Source: Brevifilum sp029548365 (GTDB taxonomy: Bacteria > Chloroflexota > Anaerolineae > Anaerolineales > Anaerolineaceae). From it: DNA of 61,276 nt. The stretch lies in assembly GCA_035376985.1 (NCBI GenBank), contig DAOSSA010000014.1, positions 1 to 61,276 of the forward strand. The letters run 5' to 3'. This document shows, one piece after another, positions 1 to 8,417 of this stretch. Made by a program: the position numbers and the translations under genes. Under the pieces are notes generated by a model. That model worked only from the letters and a program-made list of their open reading frames with translations, was not told the origin of the DNA and made no database searches. Numbering within the stretch: position 1 is the stretch's first letter; each line of letters starts with the position of its first letter.

Positions 1-89
1 TGATGGCGTTCACCGCTGATTGCTTGTGTGGGGCAGGGGCGAACGCAAGCCTGGCAGCCGCGACAGTTTTCGGTAATCCGGTACGCCAT
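1..89 (-). CDS. 4Fe-4S ferredoxin, partial (runs off the left edge)
   Basis: Only the first 29 residues are inside the window. They show the 4Fe-4S pattern CxxCxxCxxxCP, with cysteines at residues 9, 12, 15 and 19. The ATG at 89 lies one base beyond the stop of the aldehyde ferredoxin oxidoreductase gene. A GGAGG ribosome binding site sits inside the end of that gene, so the two are translationally coupled. The likely job is to carry electrons to or from the oxidoreductase. Whether it has a second cluster or is part of a longer iron-sulfur subunit cannot be seen. Confidence 0.85.
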   Translation of the reverse strand, partial: MAYRITENCRGCQACVRPCPTQAISGERH

Positions 90-90
90 T

Positions 91-2052
91 TCAGAACCTC
101 CGATCATCCAGGCTGAGATCGATCAGCACGCTTTGTGTTGGAATGCCGGTTTCAGGATGCCAACCGATCTGATCCCAAAACATGCGGCGCATGGCCGGGT
201 AGTCCACCTGGTTTCCCCGGTTTGGCCCGCTCTCCTGCGGGGGTATGCCCAGGGCGCGCCGGCTGATGTGAATATCTTTGGGAGAAACCCCGTGTTTGAT
301 GTTGAAAAGCTGCCTTAAGGTCATAATGCGGTGACCGATGTGGAGATAATCCCTGGGGGAGAGCGACCAGCCGGTGGCGGCATTGACCCAGTTGAAAAGG
401 GGAAGCCGGTCGATCCCGAGGTACGCGCCAAACATGCAAATTCCGAGGGCATTATAAAAATTGGTGAACATGGCGGTGCCCACGGCTCTTTTTGCCAGTT
501 CTTTTGAGGGGATCAGGCTGTGTTTTTTAAGCGAGATGAGGGGCGACCTTGGTAAATCTTTGAAGACTGCCCACAGGCGGTAGAAATTATAGTAGACAAA
601 GGAGCCTGATGTATGCCTGCCGGGCGCCGGATCGACGCCTGCGTGCAGGGCAAGACCGGGATCCAGGCGGGTATCGTGCTGAGCCAGTTCAGATCCGCCG
701 GCGTGAACCACTGCGGCGTGATCTTCAATTTGCAAGCGTTCGGCGGCGCGTTTGGATCCGTCTGCCAGAAGGTCACCGATGCCCTGACGAGCGATCATTG
801 CTTTAACCAGGGTTAAAATCGCTTCTCCGTCCCCCCAATCGAGCTTTAAGCCGCCGGTGTGCTCATCGGTGATGATCCCCTGCTGATGCCATTCGATGGC
901 TGCAGCCACGGTTCCGCCGGCTGAAATGCTATCCATCCCAGCCTGATTGAGCCGTTCGCTAATCTCATAGACGAGCTGATCGTCATCGTTTAATAAGAGG
1001 GATGAGAAAGCCATGACGGTTTCATATTCGGGCTTATGGGCAGCCTGGCTTTCGCCCTGTTGGCGCATGATCCCGCCACAACCCAGAGGGCAGGACAGGC
1101 AGTGATATTTCCTGTCTTCCAATTTGGCGATCTTTCTCGGTGAGAGGTTGTTTGAAGAGCGGAGCGGGTAATCCTGGTGGGTACCTGCCCAGTTTTTGAT
1201 CGGCGCATCGCCCCATTCGATGGCGGTCTGGTTCAAACCGACAGTGCCCCATTTGCGAAGGATGCCTGACCACATCAGCCCATCCCAGCGGATTTCGATC
1301 CACGGATTGCGCAGAAGCATACCGGTTAACGCCATGATCTGTGCGGGGAAGGGGATGCGAAAACGGGTGAGCTTGGCGGGCTTTCGGCACAAGGCTTTCA
1401 TCCGCTGGGGGTGGGCAACAGGGATCGGCCTGGCACCGGCTAAAACCACGGCTTTAAGGCGCTTGCTGCCCATGACGGCGCCCAACCCTGAGCGGGCCGC
1501 CATACGACCAAAATCGTGGCAGATGCCAGCGATCAACGATTGATTTTCGCCGGATGGACCAATACAAATAATGCTGGGGTTTCTCGACTTTCGGTGACGT
1601 TCCAGGAGGGTGTTTTCTGTGACCGATGTATCCAGCCCCCACAGGTCTGCGGCGTCTTTAAGCTGGATGCCGCGGTGGTCAATGAAGAGGTAGACCGGTT
1701 TTTTGCTGATGCCTTTAAAAAATATGCCGTCATAACCGCACTTTTTAATTGCCAGTGAAAAATTGCCGCCGCAATTGGCTTCACCCCAGGTTTGGGTGAG
1801 GGGAGATTTGCCAACAGCCATCCAGCGACCTGAAAACAAGCTGGGCGTCCCGGTCAGCAGACCGGAGACCAATCCCAGTATGTTTGCCGGACCGAGGGGG
1901 TCCGCCCCGGCCGGGATATGTTCATACAGCAGATGCGCTGCCAATCCCATCCCGGAAAGATAATCCCGGTAGGTTTTTTCAGGGATGGTTTCTTCCAAAA
2001 AACTGCCGCTTTCTAAATCCACCCATAAAACTTTGCCCATATATCCTGACAT
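91..2052 (-). CDS. Aldehyde ferredoxin oxidoreductase family protein (tungstopterin enzyme)
   Basis: Family enzymes oxidise aldehydes to carboxylic acids in the cytoplasm, using a tungsten-bispterin and one 4Fe-4S cluster, and reduce ferredoxin. The 653-residue length is near the family norm of about 600-650. The N-terminal half has the Gly-rich pterin-binding domain (GGNFSLAIKKCGYDGIFFKG, about residues 95-114). The cluster ligands are visible as CLSCPLGC near residue 315, with the distal Cys in LGICMFG near residue 540. The start could be the ATG at 2052 or the in-frame ATG at 2040, since neither has a strong RBS. The next gene is a ferredoxin one base downstream. The physiological aldehyde is unknown; many paralogues of this family have no assigned substrate. 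Confidence 0.9.
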   Translation of the reverse strand: MSGYMGKVLWVDLESGSFLEETIPEKTYRDYLSGMGLAAHLLYEHIPAGADPLGPANILGLVSGLLTGTPSLFSGRWMAVGKSPLTQTWGEANCGGNFSLAIKKCGYDGIFFKGISKKPVYLFIDHRGIQLKDAADLWGLDTSVTENTLLERHRKSRNPSIICIGPSGENQSLIAGICHDFGRMAARSGLGAVMGSKRLKAVVLAGARPIPVAHPQRMKALCRKPAKLTRFRIPFPAQIMALTGMLLRNPWIEIRWDGLMWSGILRKWGTVGLNQTAIEWGDAPIKNWAGTHQDYPLRSSNNLSPRKIAKLEDRKYHCLSCPLGCGGIMRQQGESQAAHKPEYETVMAFSSLLLNDDDQLVYEISERLNQAGMDSISAGGTVAAAIEWHQQGIITDEHTGGLKLDWGDGEAILTLVKAMIARQGIGDLLADGSKRAAERLQIEDHAAVVHAGGSELAQHDTRLDPGLALHAGVDPAPGRHTSGSFVYYNFYRLWAVFKDLPRSPLISLKKHSLIPSKELAKRAVGTAMFTNFYNALGICMFGAYLGIDRLPLFNWVNAATGWSLSPRDYLHIGHRIMTLRQLFNIKHGVSPKDIHISRRALGIPPQESGPNRGNQVDYPAMRRMFWDQIGWHPETGIPTQSVLIDLSLDDRRF

Positions 2053-2228
2053 GTTCTGCTTAATCCTATTCGTGTTGTGTTCTGCAATCTCTTCTGTGGC
2101 GGATAAGCCCTGTTGCAGGATGATTAATCCATGTATTTAAAATGTGTTATGTGTTTGGTCTATCGAAGCCAGCAAGTTTCGCAGCTCTGCCTGGCAGGAC
2201 TGGGTTTGGCAAGGTGCAGAAAAGGATA

Positions 2229-2704
2229 TCATGCCTGTGCCACGCAGAGGATGTTCCAGGTGTCGGCGGTGATGGTTTCGTCCTGTGAATAGCCGGCGTA
2301 CCATTTAAGGGGCGTGAAGTCGGCTCGGGTTAGAAAGTATGCCATCTCCTGAACCTGGAAATAGCGGTTGACATGGTGTTCGGTAAAGGTCTGGCAGCGA
2401 CCATCGGCGTTGATCTCGAGGAGCGTATAGGCCACTTTGTAAAGCTGGCGCTGATAATCCAGGTAGGCTTCTGAAATCTTGATGTACTCATCTTCCCGGA
2501 CGTGCAGCCGCGAGATGCGAATCGGGTCCAGGTGCTGGATCATGGCAGGGGCGTTCCAGAATTCGAAGATGAACAACCCGCCAGGTTTGAGATGCGCGTG
2601 GATGCGAGCCAGGAGGGTTTTGAAGTCAGCGTTTTCCGTCACGTAACAGATCGAATCGAACAGGCAAATCACCGCGTCAAAGGGGCGTGCGGGCTGATCC
2701 AGTT
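2229..2704 (-). CDS. SAM-dependent methyltransferase, N-terminus lost in assembly gap
   Basis: About 158 C-terminal residues are present. The frame stays open to the N run at 2705, so the internal GTG at 2672 is not the true start. The segment FDAVICLFDSICYV matches the motif that follows the SAM-binding loop in class I methyltransferases, and LKPGGLFIFEFWN is the usual post-II motif. The SAM-binding GxGxG loop must lie in the gap. Past the gap (2805 onward) no continuation on this strand stays open, so the missing part is probably larger than, or entirely within, the gap. The substrate is unknown. It lies directly upstream of, and divergent from, a sugar-modification cluster, so a glycan or small-molecule substrate is possible. 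Confidence 0.75.
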
Positions 2705-2804
2705 NNNNNNNNNNNNNNNNNNNNNNNNNNNNNNNNNNNNNNNNNNNNNNNNNNNNNNNNNNNNNNNNNNNNNNNNNNNNNNNNNNNNNNNNNNNNNNNN
2801 NNNN
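2705..2804. other. Scaffold gap (100 N)
   Basis: Exactly 100 undetermined bases, a length commonly used for gaps of unknown size. It interrupts the methyltransferase gene, so distances across it are not reliable. Confidence 0.98.
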
Positions 2805-2988
2805 GCGTATCCTGTCAAGTTAGCGGGAGCGCGCGGTTTACAAACCGGGTGCGTTTTGCCTGCGGTTCGCTTTGGATCATTATGCGGACACGAAACTGAT
2901 TGCAGGTGTTAGAATAAGCACAGAAAAATGATTTACAAGCAAACACCGCTTTGGCGGCTTTTTCTGGAATACAGAGGTAATTGATGTT

Positions 2989-3918
2989 ATGAAAACGCTC
3001 TCTATCGTGATCCCGGTGTATTACAACGCAGAATCACTGCCGTTTTTATTCGAGGCTTTGCAGGGTTTGGAGGATCACCTGCTGGAAAGAGATGTAGCCC
3101 TGGAGTTGATTTTTGTCGACGACGGTTCAGGCGATGATTCATTTGTCGAGCTGATTAAAATCAAGCATGCTCGACCTGCGACCAAACTGGTGAAGCTGGC
3201 TCGAAATTTTGGAAATATTCGCGCCGAGAAGACCGGTTACCGCTATATCACAGGAGATTGTTTTTGCGCCCTGTCGGCGGATTTGCAGGACCCTCCAGAG
3301 TTGATCGAAACGATGATTGATTACTGGCTGAAGGGTGAAAAATTTATCATTTGCGTCAGGGAACAGCGTGTTGATCCTCCCCTGACGACCTTCTTTGCCA
3401 ACCTGTTTTATAAACTGGTGCGCGGTTTTGTGATCAAAGATTACCCCAAGGGCGGCTTTGACCTGGCGCTGATGGACAGGGCGATGCTGCCGTATATGCT
3501 GGCCAGCGGGAAGAATATCAACACGGCCCTGTTTGCTTATTCCCTGGGATTCAACCCTGTAAAAATCAGCTATACCCGCCAGAAACGCGAGCACGGTAAA
3601 TCGCGCTGGACCTTTGCCAAGAAATTTAATTATTTCCTCGACTCAATTTTAGGCTTTTCAGTGATCCCGCTGCACCTGATCTCCTGGGTTGGGATCACGC
3701 TGGCGATTGTCAGTTTCCTGTATGGGCTGTATCAAGTTTTGCATGTCCTCTTCCTGGGCAGAGAAGTGCCGGGCTTTGCATCGCTATTTGCATTGACGGC
3801 TTTTCTATCCGGACTGACCCTGACGATGCTGGGAATCATCGGGCAGTACATCTGGCGCATCTTTGACGAGGTGAACGGCGCACCGGAATCTGTGGTTGAA
3901 ATAGAATTGCTCGATTGA
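2989..3918 (+). CDS. Family 2 glycosyltransferase, polyprenyl-phosphate type
   Basis: A 309-residue GT2 enzyme of the DPM1/GtrB/ArnC type. These transfer a sugar from a nucleotide donor to undecaprenyl phosphate on the cytoplasmic face. The N-terminal GT-A domain has the opening IVIPVYYNAE, the donor motif VDDGSGDDS near residue 45 and the metal-binding SADLQDPPE near residue 95. Two C-terminal transmembrane segments (about 225-250 and 262-285) anchor it. It heads a plus-strand cluster with a ketoisomerase, an aminotransferase and a GtrA-type protein. The GtrB plus GtrA combination normally makes and flips a lipid-linked sugar used to decorate a surface polymer. The exact sugar is inferred, not shown. 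Confidence 0.88.
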   Translation: MKTLSIVIPVYYNAESLPFLFEALQGLEDHLLERDVALELIFVDDGSGDDSFVELIKIKHARPATKLVKLARNFGNIRAEKTGYRYITGDCFCALSADLQDPPELIETMIDYWLKGEKFIICVREQRVDPPLTTFFANLFYKLVRGFVIKDYPKGGFDLALMDRAMLPYMLASGKNINTALFAYSLGFNPVKISYTRQKREHGKSRWTFAKKFNYFLDSILGFSVIPLHLISWVGITLAIVSFLYGLYQVLHVLFLGREVPGFASLFALTAFLSGLTLTMLGIIGQYIWRIFDEVNGAPESVVEIELLD

Positions 3919-4027
3919 CGTCAAACCAGGGGTTGCAGGATTTAATCGGAAAACGAGCTAAATCGATTATAATTTGTGAGGTTGTGCTGGCTACAGGCAG
4001 AGAATCACCTATCAATGACTGGAATGA

Positions 4028-4453
4028 ATGATGAGCGCTGACGATAAGATTTGCAGGACCATTGATCTTCCAAAATATACGGATGAACGCGGCTCCCTGA
4101 CGTTTTTGGAGAGTTTTCAACACGTTCCCTTTGAAATTAAAAGGGTGTTTTATCTGTATGACGTACCTGGCGGCGCTACCCGAGCAGGGCATGCCCTTAA
4201 AACCTGTTACCAGTTCCTGATCGCAATTTCGGGCAGCTTCGAGGTGGTGATCGACAATGGGGTTAGCCGGTGCGAGTATGTGTTGAACCGAGCCTACAAT
4301 GGCTTACTCATCCCGCCTGTAATTTGGCGTGAGTTGAAGGATTTTTCAACAGGTTCGGTATGCCTGGTGTTAGCTTCAGAACCTTTTGATTTGGATGATT
4401 ACTTCAACGATTATGCCGAGTTCCTCCTGGCAGCACGCGGAGAGCAAGCATGA
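4028..4453 (+). CDS. FdtA/QdtA-like sugar 3,4-ketoisomerase (cupin, WxcM-like)
   Basis: A 141-residue single-domain cupin of the dTDP-4-keto-6-deoxyglucose 3,4-ketoisomerase family, which supplies the 3-keto sugar for the next enzyme. Family hallmarks are DERGSL near residue 20, the RVFYLYDVPGG strand, the cupin core SGSFEVVIDNG and the conserved LASEPFDLDDY near the end. Two adjacent ATG codons (4028, 4031) could start it. The stop overlaps the aminotransferase start by four bases (ATGA). Known FdtA enzymes carry an HxH pair (RGxHAHK); here the same place reads RAGHALK, so the second His is Leu. Activity may therefore differ from the classical enzyme. Confidence 0.82.
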   Translation: MMSADDKICRTIDLPKYTDERGSLTFLESFQHVPFEIKRVFYLYDVPGGATRAGHALKTCYQFLIAISGSFEVVIDNGVSRCEYVLNRAYNGLLIPPVIWRELKDFSTGSVCLVLASEPFDLDDYFNDYAEFLLAARGEQA

Positions 4454-5562
4454 TCCGTATTCCCTACCTTGACCTTAAAGCCGTCAACGCTGAAGTGCAG
4501 GAGAAGCTTGAACAGGCTTATTCGCGGGTTCTTGATTCGGGCTGGTTTATCTTGGGCAAGGAAGTCAGGGCTTTTGAAGAGTCGTTTGCGGCTTATGTAG
4601 GAGTGAAGCACTGTGTGGGCGTGGGTAACGGATTGGAAGCCCTGCACCTGATTTTGCGAGCGTATGGAATCGGGGCGGGCGATGAGGTGATCGTCCCTTC
4701 CAACACCTATATAGCGACCTGGCTGGCTGTCACCTATGCCGGCGCCCGACCGATTCCAGTGGAACCCGATCCACGCACAACCAACCTTGACCCAACCAGG
4801 ATAGAAATGGCTCTTACTGAGCGGACACGCGCGCTTTTACCCGTGCACCTGTACGGTCAGCCTGCGGAGATGGACCCCATCATGGACATCGCAAATCGGC
4901 ATGGCCTGGTTGTGGTTGAAGACGCTGCCCAAGCCCATGGCGCCCGCTACCAGGGTCGCATGTGCGGCAGCCTGGGAGATGCCGCCGGGTTCAGTTTCTA
5001 CCCGGGAAAAAATTTAGGGGCACTGGGTGATGCGGGAGCGGTGACAACCAACGATGATGCCCTAGCCGAAGCGGTGCGTTCTTTGCGCAATTACGGCTCG
5101 CAGAAAAAATACGAAAATGAAAGACTGGGCTTTAATTCTCGCCTGGACGAACTGCAGGCGGCCTTTCTGAATGTTAAATTACCCCATCTTGAGCAGTGGG
5201 GCCGTCACCGCCAGGCAATCGCTGATCGGTATACTGAAATTTTCTCCATGGAGCCGGGGTTGATCGTACCATACGTGCCGGAGAGGTCTTCCCACGTGTG
5301 GCACATTTACCCGCTACGGTGCACCCGCCGGGATGCGCTGCAAGCCTACCTGGCACGGGAAGGAATCGAAACCCTGATTCATTACCCGCACCCGCCACAC
5401 CGCTCCGAAGCTTACGCCTTTTCTGGCTATCCTGAGGGCGCCTTCCCCTTAGCGGAGGAGATCGCCAGGACCGAGTTGAGCCTACCCATCAGCCCGGTGA
5501 TGAGCCTGGCGGATGCTGAAGCGGTGGCACAGGCTGTGATTGCGTTTTTAAAAACAGGGTGA
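4450..5562 (+). CDS. DegT/DnrJ/EryC1/StrS-type sugar aminotransferase
   Basis: A 370-residue PLP enzyme of the sugar aminotransferase family, which converts a nucleotide-linked keto sugar to an amino sugar with glutamate as donor. Visible hallmarks: GNGLEALHLIL near residue 57, VVEDAAQAHGA with the PLP-binding Asp near residue 157, and the Schiff-base lysine in YPGKNLGALGD near residue 187. The segment NSRLDELQAAFL is typical. It overlaps the FdtA-like gene by 4 bp, a pairing found for FdtA/FdtB and QdtA/QdtB, so the product is probably a dTDP-3-amino-3,6-dideoxyhexose. The regiochemistry is inferred from the partner only. Confidence 0.92.
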   Translation: MIRIPYLDLKAVNAEVQEKLEQAYSRVLDSGWFILGKEVRAFEESFAAYVGVKHCVGVGNGLEALHLILRAYGIGAGDEVIVPSNTYIATWLAVTYAGARPIPVEPDPRTTNLDPTRIEMALTERTRALLPVHLYGQPAEMDPIMDIANRHGLVVVEDAAQAHGARYQGRMCGSLGDAAGFSFYPGKNLGALGDAGAVTTNDDALAEAVRSLRNYGSQKKYENERLGFNSRLDELQAAFLNVKLPHLEQWGRHRQAIADRYTEIFSMEPGLIVPYVPERSSHVWHIYPLRCTRRDALQAYLAREGIETLIHYPHPPHRSEAYAFSGYPEGAFPLAEEIARTELSLPISPVMSLADAEAVAQAVIAFLKTG

Positions 5563-5583
5563 TGGGGGCGAGCAGCGTCATCA

Positions 5584-6015
5584 ATGGCTGAGGTCGGGAA
5601 ATTTATTAAGAACGTGTGGCACAAGCACAAACAGGTGCTGTTGTGGGCGTTGGGCGGTGGGGTCAATACCCTGCTTACCTACGGGATGTATTTGGCTTTT
5701 AACCTGATTATGTCTTACCCGATTGCTTATTCGGCATCTTATGTGATTGGGATCGTTCTGTCCTATTTCTATAATTCCCTGGTGGTTTTTCATAGCCCGC
5801 TTTCATTCAAGAAATTTGCTCTGTTTCCCGTGGTTTACCTGGTTCAGTATTTATTGAGTCTTGGCTTGCTGGCCGCGTTTGTGCAATTGCTAAAGGTCAG
5901 TGAAACGCTGGCGCCGATCTTTGTGCTGGTCATCAGCCTGCCGGTGACTTACCTGCTTAGCAGGTTGATCCTGAAGGGGAAAAACCGCGAGGCGGAAGAT
6001 GAACTGCACCGGTAG
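5584..6015 (+). CDS. GtrA family membrane protein (putative lipid-linked sugar flippase)
   Basis: A 143-residue protein with four predicted membrane segments, matching the GtrA size and pattern: WALGGGVNTLLTYGMYLAF in helix 1, YSASYVIGIVLSYFYNS in helix 2, and a basic C-terminal tail after SRLILKGK. GtrA proteins are thought to flip undecaprenyl-phosphate-linked sugars to the outer face. It lies 21 bp after the aminotransferase and closes the cluster begun by the GT2 enzyme, which fits a GtrB/GtrA pair. No terminator is obvious in the 158 bp that follow. Confidence 0.85.
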   Translation: MAEVGKFIKNVWHKHKQVLLWALGGGVNTLLTYGMYLAFNLIMSYPIAYSASYVIGIVLSYFYNSLVVFHSPLSFKKFALFPVVYLVQYLLSLGLLAAFVQLLKVSETLAPIFVLVISLPVTYLLSRLILKGKNREAEDELHR

Positions 6016-6173
6016 TGATATTTATCGGGTTGGCGTACTGATCTGATGTGCTTGTGACCGGTACACGAAACGTCCCTCAATTCTTTTATTGAAATTCTGT
6101 TGATTGTGAAAGCATTCCAGTACCCGACCCTGCATACAGGTGGGCGCCTTCTGACTGCAGCCGAAATGATTAA

Positions 6174-7346
6174 TTAATCAACTCCCCAGCGCAGATTGGT
6201 GGCATTGTGAAGCGGCAGAGAAACCGCTGGGAGATCTTCCACGCTCAGCCAAAGGGTTGATCCTGCTGGGAAATCGCCTGTGCCCTGTGCCAGGCGAATC
6301 AGCACGCCATTTCCAGCGGGCGCCCACAGGGCGGACTCGACTTGGTAGCTGTCGCTGCGCAGTTGTTTACGTCCGTAGCCATCCTGGCGCAGGCTGACCA
6401 GGTTCAAACCTTGCGGCGGTTGAACTGGATCACTGGACGCGCCTATTAACACTAGCAGGCGCCCATCAGGGCTGACGAAGGGGTGGGCGTAATAGAAATA
6501 CCAGCGTGCCGGTTCAAATTCAGCGATCATATGGCATTGTGCGGTTTCAGGCTTGCAGCGCATCAAAGAGCGGTTTGACCCATATGCTTGATTAGCCAGG
6601 AAAAGATCGTCTGCATCGGGGCTCCAGGCGAAAGAACCTCCTGTCACAGGCAATAGCTTCGAATGCAAGGATTCGCCTAATTGCAGCAGGCTAATCCAGC
6701 GGAGATATTTGTTTTCGATCGGATAGTTGTACTGACCGACCAGGATGAACCGTCCATTGGGAGACCAGGAGAGCACGCTTTCAAACAGTGTTGGGTCACT
6801 GGCTGTGATCGATTGGTGCCAAACCATCTCCGTCTGGCCGGTTTCTAAATTGAAAATCTGCAGCCCGTTTTCAATAAAGGCGATTTTCTGTCCATCCGGT
6901 GACCAGCAGGGTGTGCGTAGAGCTGTGGTGATGTACTCGAGGTCGTTCAGGCGGGCCAGTGCATCCGACATTGGCGGTAATGCCGGTCCCACCCGCAGAA
7001 CCTGGCGATTAACATCCTGTGTATCGCTGGTGATCAGGCTGTTGTTGCTGATATACGCCAGTTTTCCGTTCACAGAAAGGTCAAAGGACTCGATTGGTGC
7101 TTTTTCATCCGTCAACTGCTGTGTGGATTGGGCGTCTGTATCCAGGCGCCAGATTTGTCCATTTTGCAGGTAAAACAGGGGTGCTGGTAAGTCAAATTTC
7201 CCTGGTGTCAGGTTTTGAGTGGTCATTTCAGGCACGGGCTCACTTTCTTGTGGGGGATAATCTGTGGTTGTCAAACACGCCGACAGGGTGATCAACAGCA
7301 GTCCGATCAAGGTTAGTATCAGTTTGGGCTGGATTGATATTTTCAA
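6174..7346 (-). CDS. Lipoprotein with WD40/TolB-like beta-propeller repeats
   Basis: A 390-residue exported protein. The N-terminus has a hydrophobic stretch ending in the lipobox LSAC near residue 24, so it is probably lipid-anchored on the outer side. The body has repeated blades with TolB/PD40-like signatures (PCWSPDGQKIAFIE, LSWSPNGRFILVG, FAWSPDADDLFLA, FVSPDGRLLVLIG). No enzymatic motif is visible. The apparent start is a TTG at 7346 with only a weak AGG upstream; no in-frame ATG gives a better signal peptide. It stands alone, with divergent or opposed neighbours. Role unknown; a sensory or binding propeller is plausible. Confidence 0.75.
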   Translation of the reverse strand: MKISIQPKLILTLIGLLLITLSACLTTTDYPPQESEPVPEMTTQNLTPGKFDLPAPLFYLQNGQIWRLDTDAQSTQQLTDEKAPIESFDLSVNGKLAYISNNSLITSDTQDVNRQVLRVGPALPPMSDALARLNDLEYITTALRTPCWSPDGQKIAFIENGLQIFNLETGQTEMVWHQSITASDPTLFESVLSWSPNGRFILVGQYNYPIENKYLRWISLLQLGESLHSKLLPVTGGSFAWSPDADDLFLANQAYGSNRSLMRCKPETAQCHMIAEFEPARWYFYYAHPFVSPDGRLLVLIGASSDPVQPPQGLNLVSLRQDGYGRKQLRSDSYQVESALWAPAGNGVLIRLAQGTGDFPAGSTLWLSVEDLPAVSLPLHNATNLRWGVD

Positions 7347-7442
7347 AAATGATCGCCTGGCTGGTTGTTCTGCTTTGTGTAAGGTTGATCGGATTGGATT
7401 TGATGCTATCAGGGGTTGAATGATTACGAATTTTACAAAAAA

Positions 7443-7865
7443 TTATTCCACCGACAGGACCCGCAGCAAGATCTCACGCCGATGTGCACGGCGCCGGTGT
7501 TCCGCCAGATAGACGCCCTGCCAGGTGCCCAAACTGAGCCGACCTGCATCAACTGGGATAGTGAGGCTGGTGGCGGTGAGCATCGTACGCAGGTGAGCAG
7601 GGGAATCATCCCGACCTTCGAGTGTGTGCACATACCAGCTTTCACCCTCAGGCGCGATGTGGTCGAGATAAGCTTCCAGGTCACACCGGGCTGTGGCGTC
7701 GTAACTCTCGTTGATCACCAATGAGGCGCTGGTATGGGGAATAAACAGGTAGGTCATGCCTTCAACCACGCCCCAATTCTGAATGCTGGTGTTGATTTCC
7801 GGCGTGATCTCATAAAATCCGCGCCCCTGGGTGTAGACTGTTAGGTTGGTTTTATGAAACCTCAT
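7443..7865 (-). CDS. YjbQ family protein (UPF0047)
   Basis: A 140-residue member of the small, widely conserved YjbQ/UPF0047 family, some of whose members have weak thiamine-phosphate synthase activity. Family signatures are FIPHTSASLVINE, DDSPAHLRTMLTATSLTIPV and LGTWQGVYLAEHRR, which carry the conserved His and Glu residues. The ATG at 7865 is chosen because a GAGG box lies 8 bases upstream; a longer GTG start at 7874 would overlap that box. The physiological role is uncertain in all organisms. Confidence 0.9.
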   Translation of the reverse strand: MRFHKTNLTVYTQGRGFYEITPEINTSIQNWGVVEGMTYLFIPHTSASLVINESYDATARCDLEAYLDHIAPEGESWYVHTLEGRDDSPAHLRTMLTATSLTIPVDAGRLSLGTWQGVYLAEHRRRAHRREILLRVLSVE

Positions 7866-8102
7866 CGAGATCACCTCTTAATTCATAGCCATTATACCTT
7901 TCATTCAGACAGTGGGATTTGGTATGCAATTGCTATTTGTCGATTAACCATGGCATCGGGGATTTTATTGGAAGTGGCTGAGATAGAAAAAATTCCTGGT
8001 TTTGATTGCGATCTGCTGATATAAACTGGCGCCATATTTTCAATTATGAAGCGATGCGTTATAATATTTTCATCAACAGACCGGATAAATCTGGAGGAAA
8101 AG

Positions 8103-8315
8103 ATGCGAAAATTTGGAAAATTCATTTTTGGTGCCCTTATCGGCGGTGTGGTTGGCAGTACATTGGCACTTTTGTTTGCTCCAACATCAGGCGAAGGAGC
8201 CCGTAAAGAGATTGTGGCTTATTTCACCCATATCAAGGATGAGGTAAACCGTGCCGCCGATGAAAAACGCACTGAAATGGTGGAACAGCTTGAAGCTTTG
8301 CGTTCCGGAAAATAG
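8103..8315 (+). CDS. YtxH-type small membrane-anchored protein
   Basis: Seventy residues. A basic start is followed by a Gly-rich membrane segment (GALIGGVVGSTLALLFAPTS), then a charged helical tail with EVNRAADEKR. This is the YtxH pattern, including the conserved LLFAP(T)SG after the membrane segment. The ATG at 8103 has a GGAGG box 7-9 bases upstream. A promoter is visible as TTTTCA (8037-8042), 17 bases, TATAAT (8060-8065). YtxH proteins are stress-associated in other bacteria, with no known biochemical activity. Confidence 0.8.
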   Translation: MRKFGKFIFGALIGGVVGSTLALLFAPTSGEGARKEIVAYFTHIKDEVNRAADEKRTEMVEQLEALRSGK

Positions 8316-8372
8316 CATAGAACAACACAATTAACGATCAAAGTTTTTAATAAATTTGGATTTACAACAAAT

Positions 8373-8398
8373 ACCACGGAACCCCGGGGGTTTTTGGT
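8373..8398. terminator. Possible hairpin terminator between convergent genes
   Basis: An imperfect stem (ACCA, GGAACCC against GGGTTTTTGGT) lies between the convergent YtxH and transglycosylase-like genes. The T run is partly inside the stem, so termination strength is uncertain. Confidence 0.35.
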
Positions 8399-8417
8399 GT
8401 GTTGTTGAGATCAGATA

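Noticed and set aside
2502..2912. 136-residue frame spanning the first N gap
   Set aside because: It is only open because of the N run, and it lies opposite the methyltransferase.
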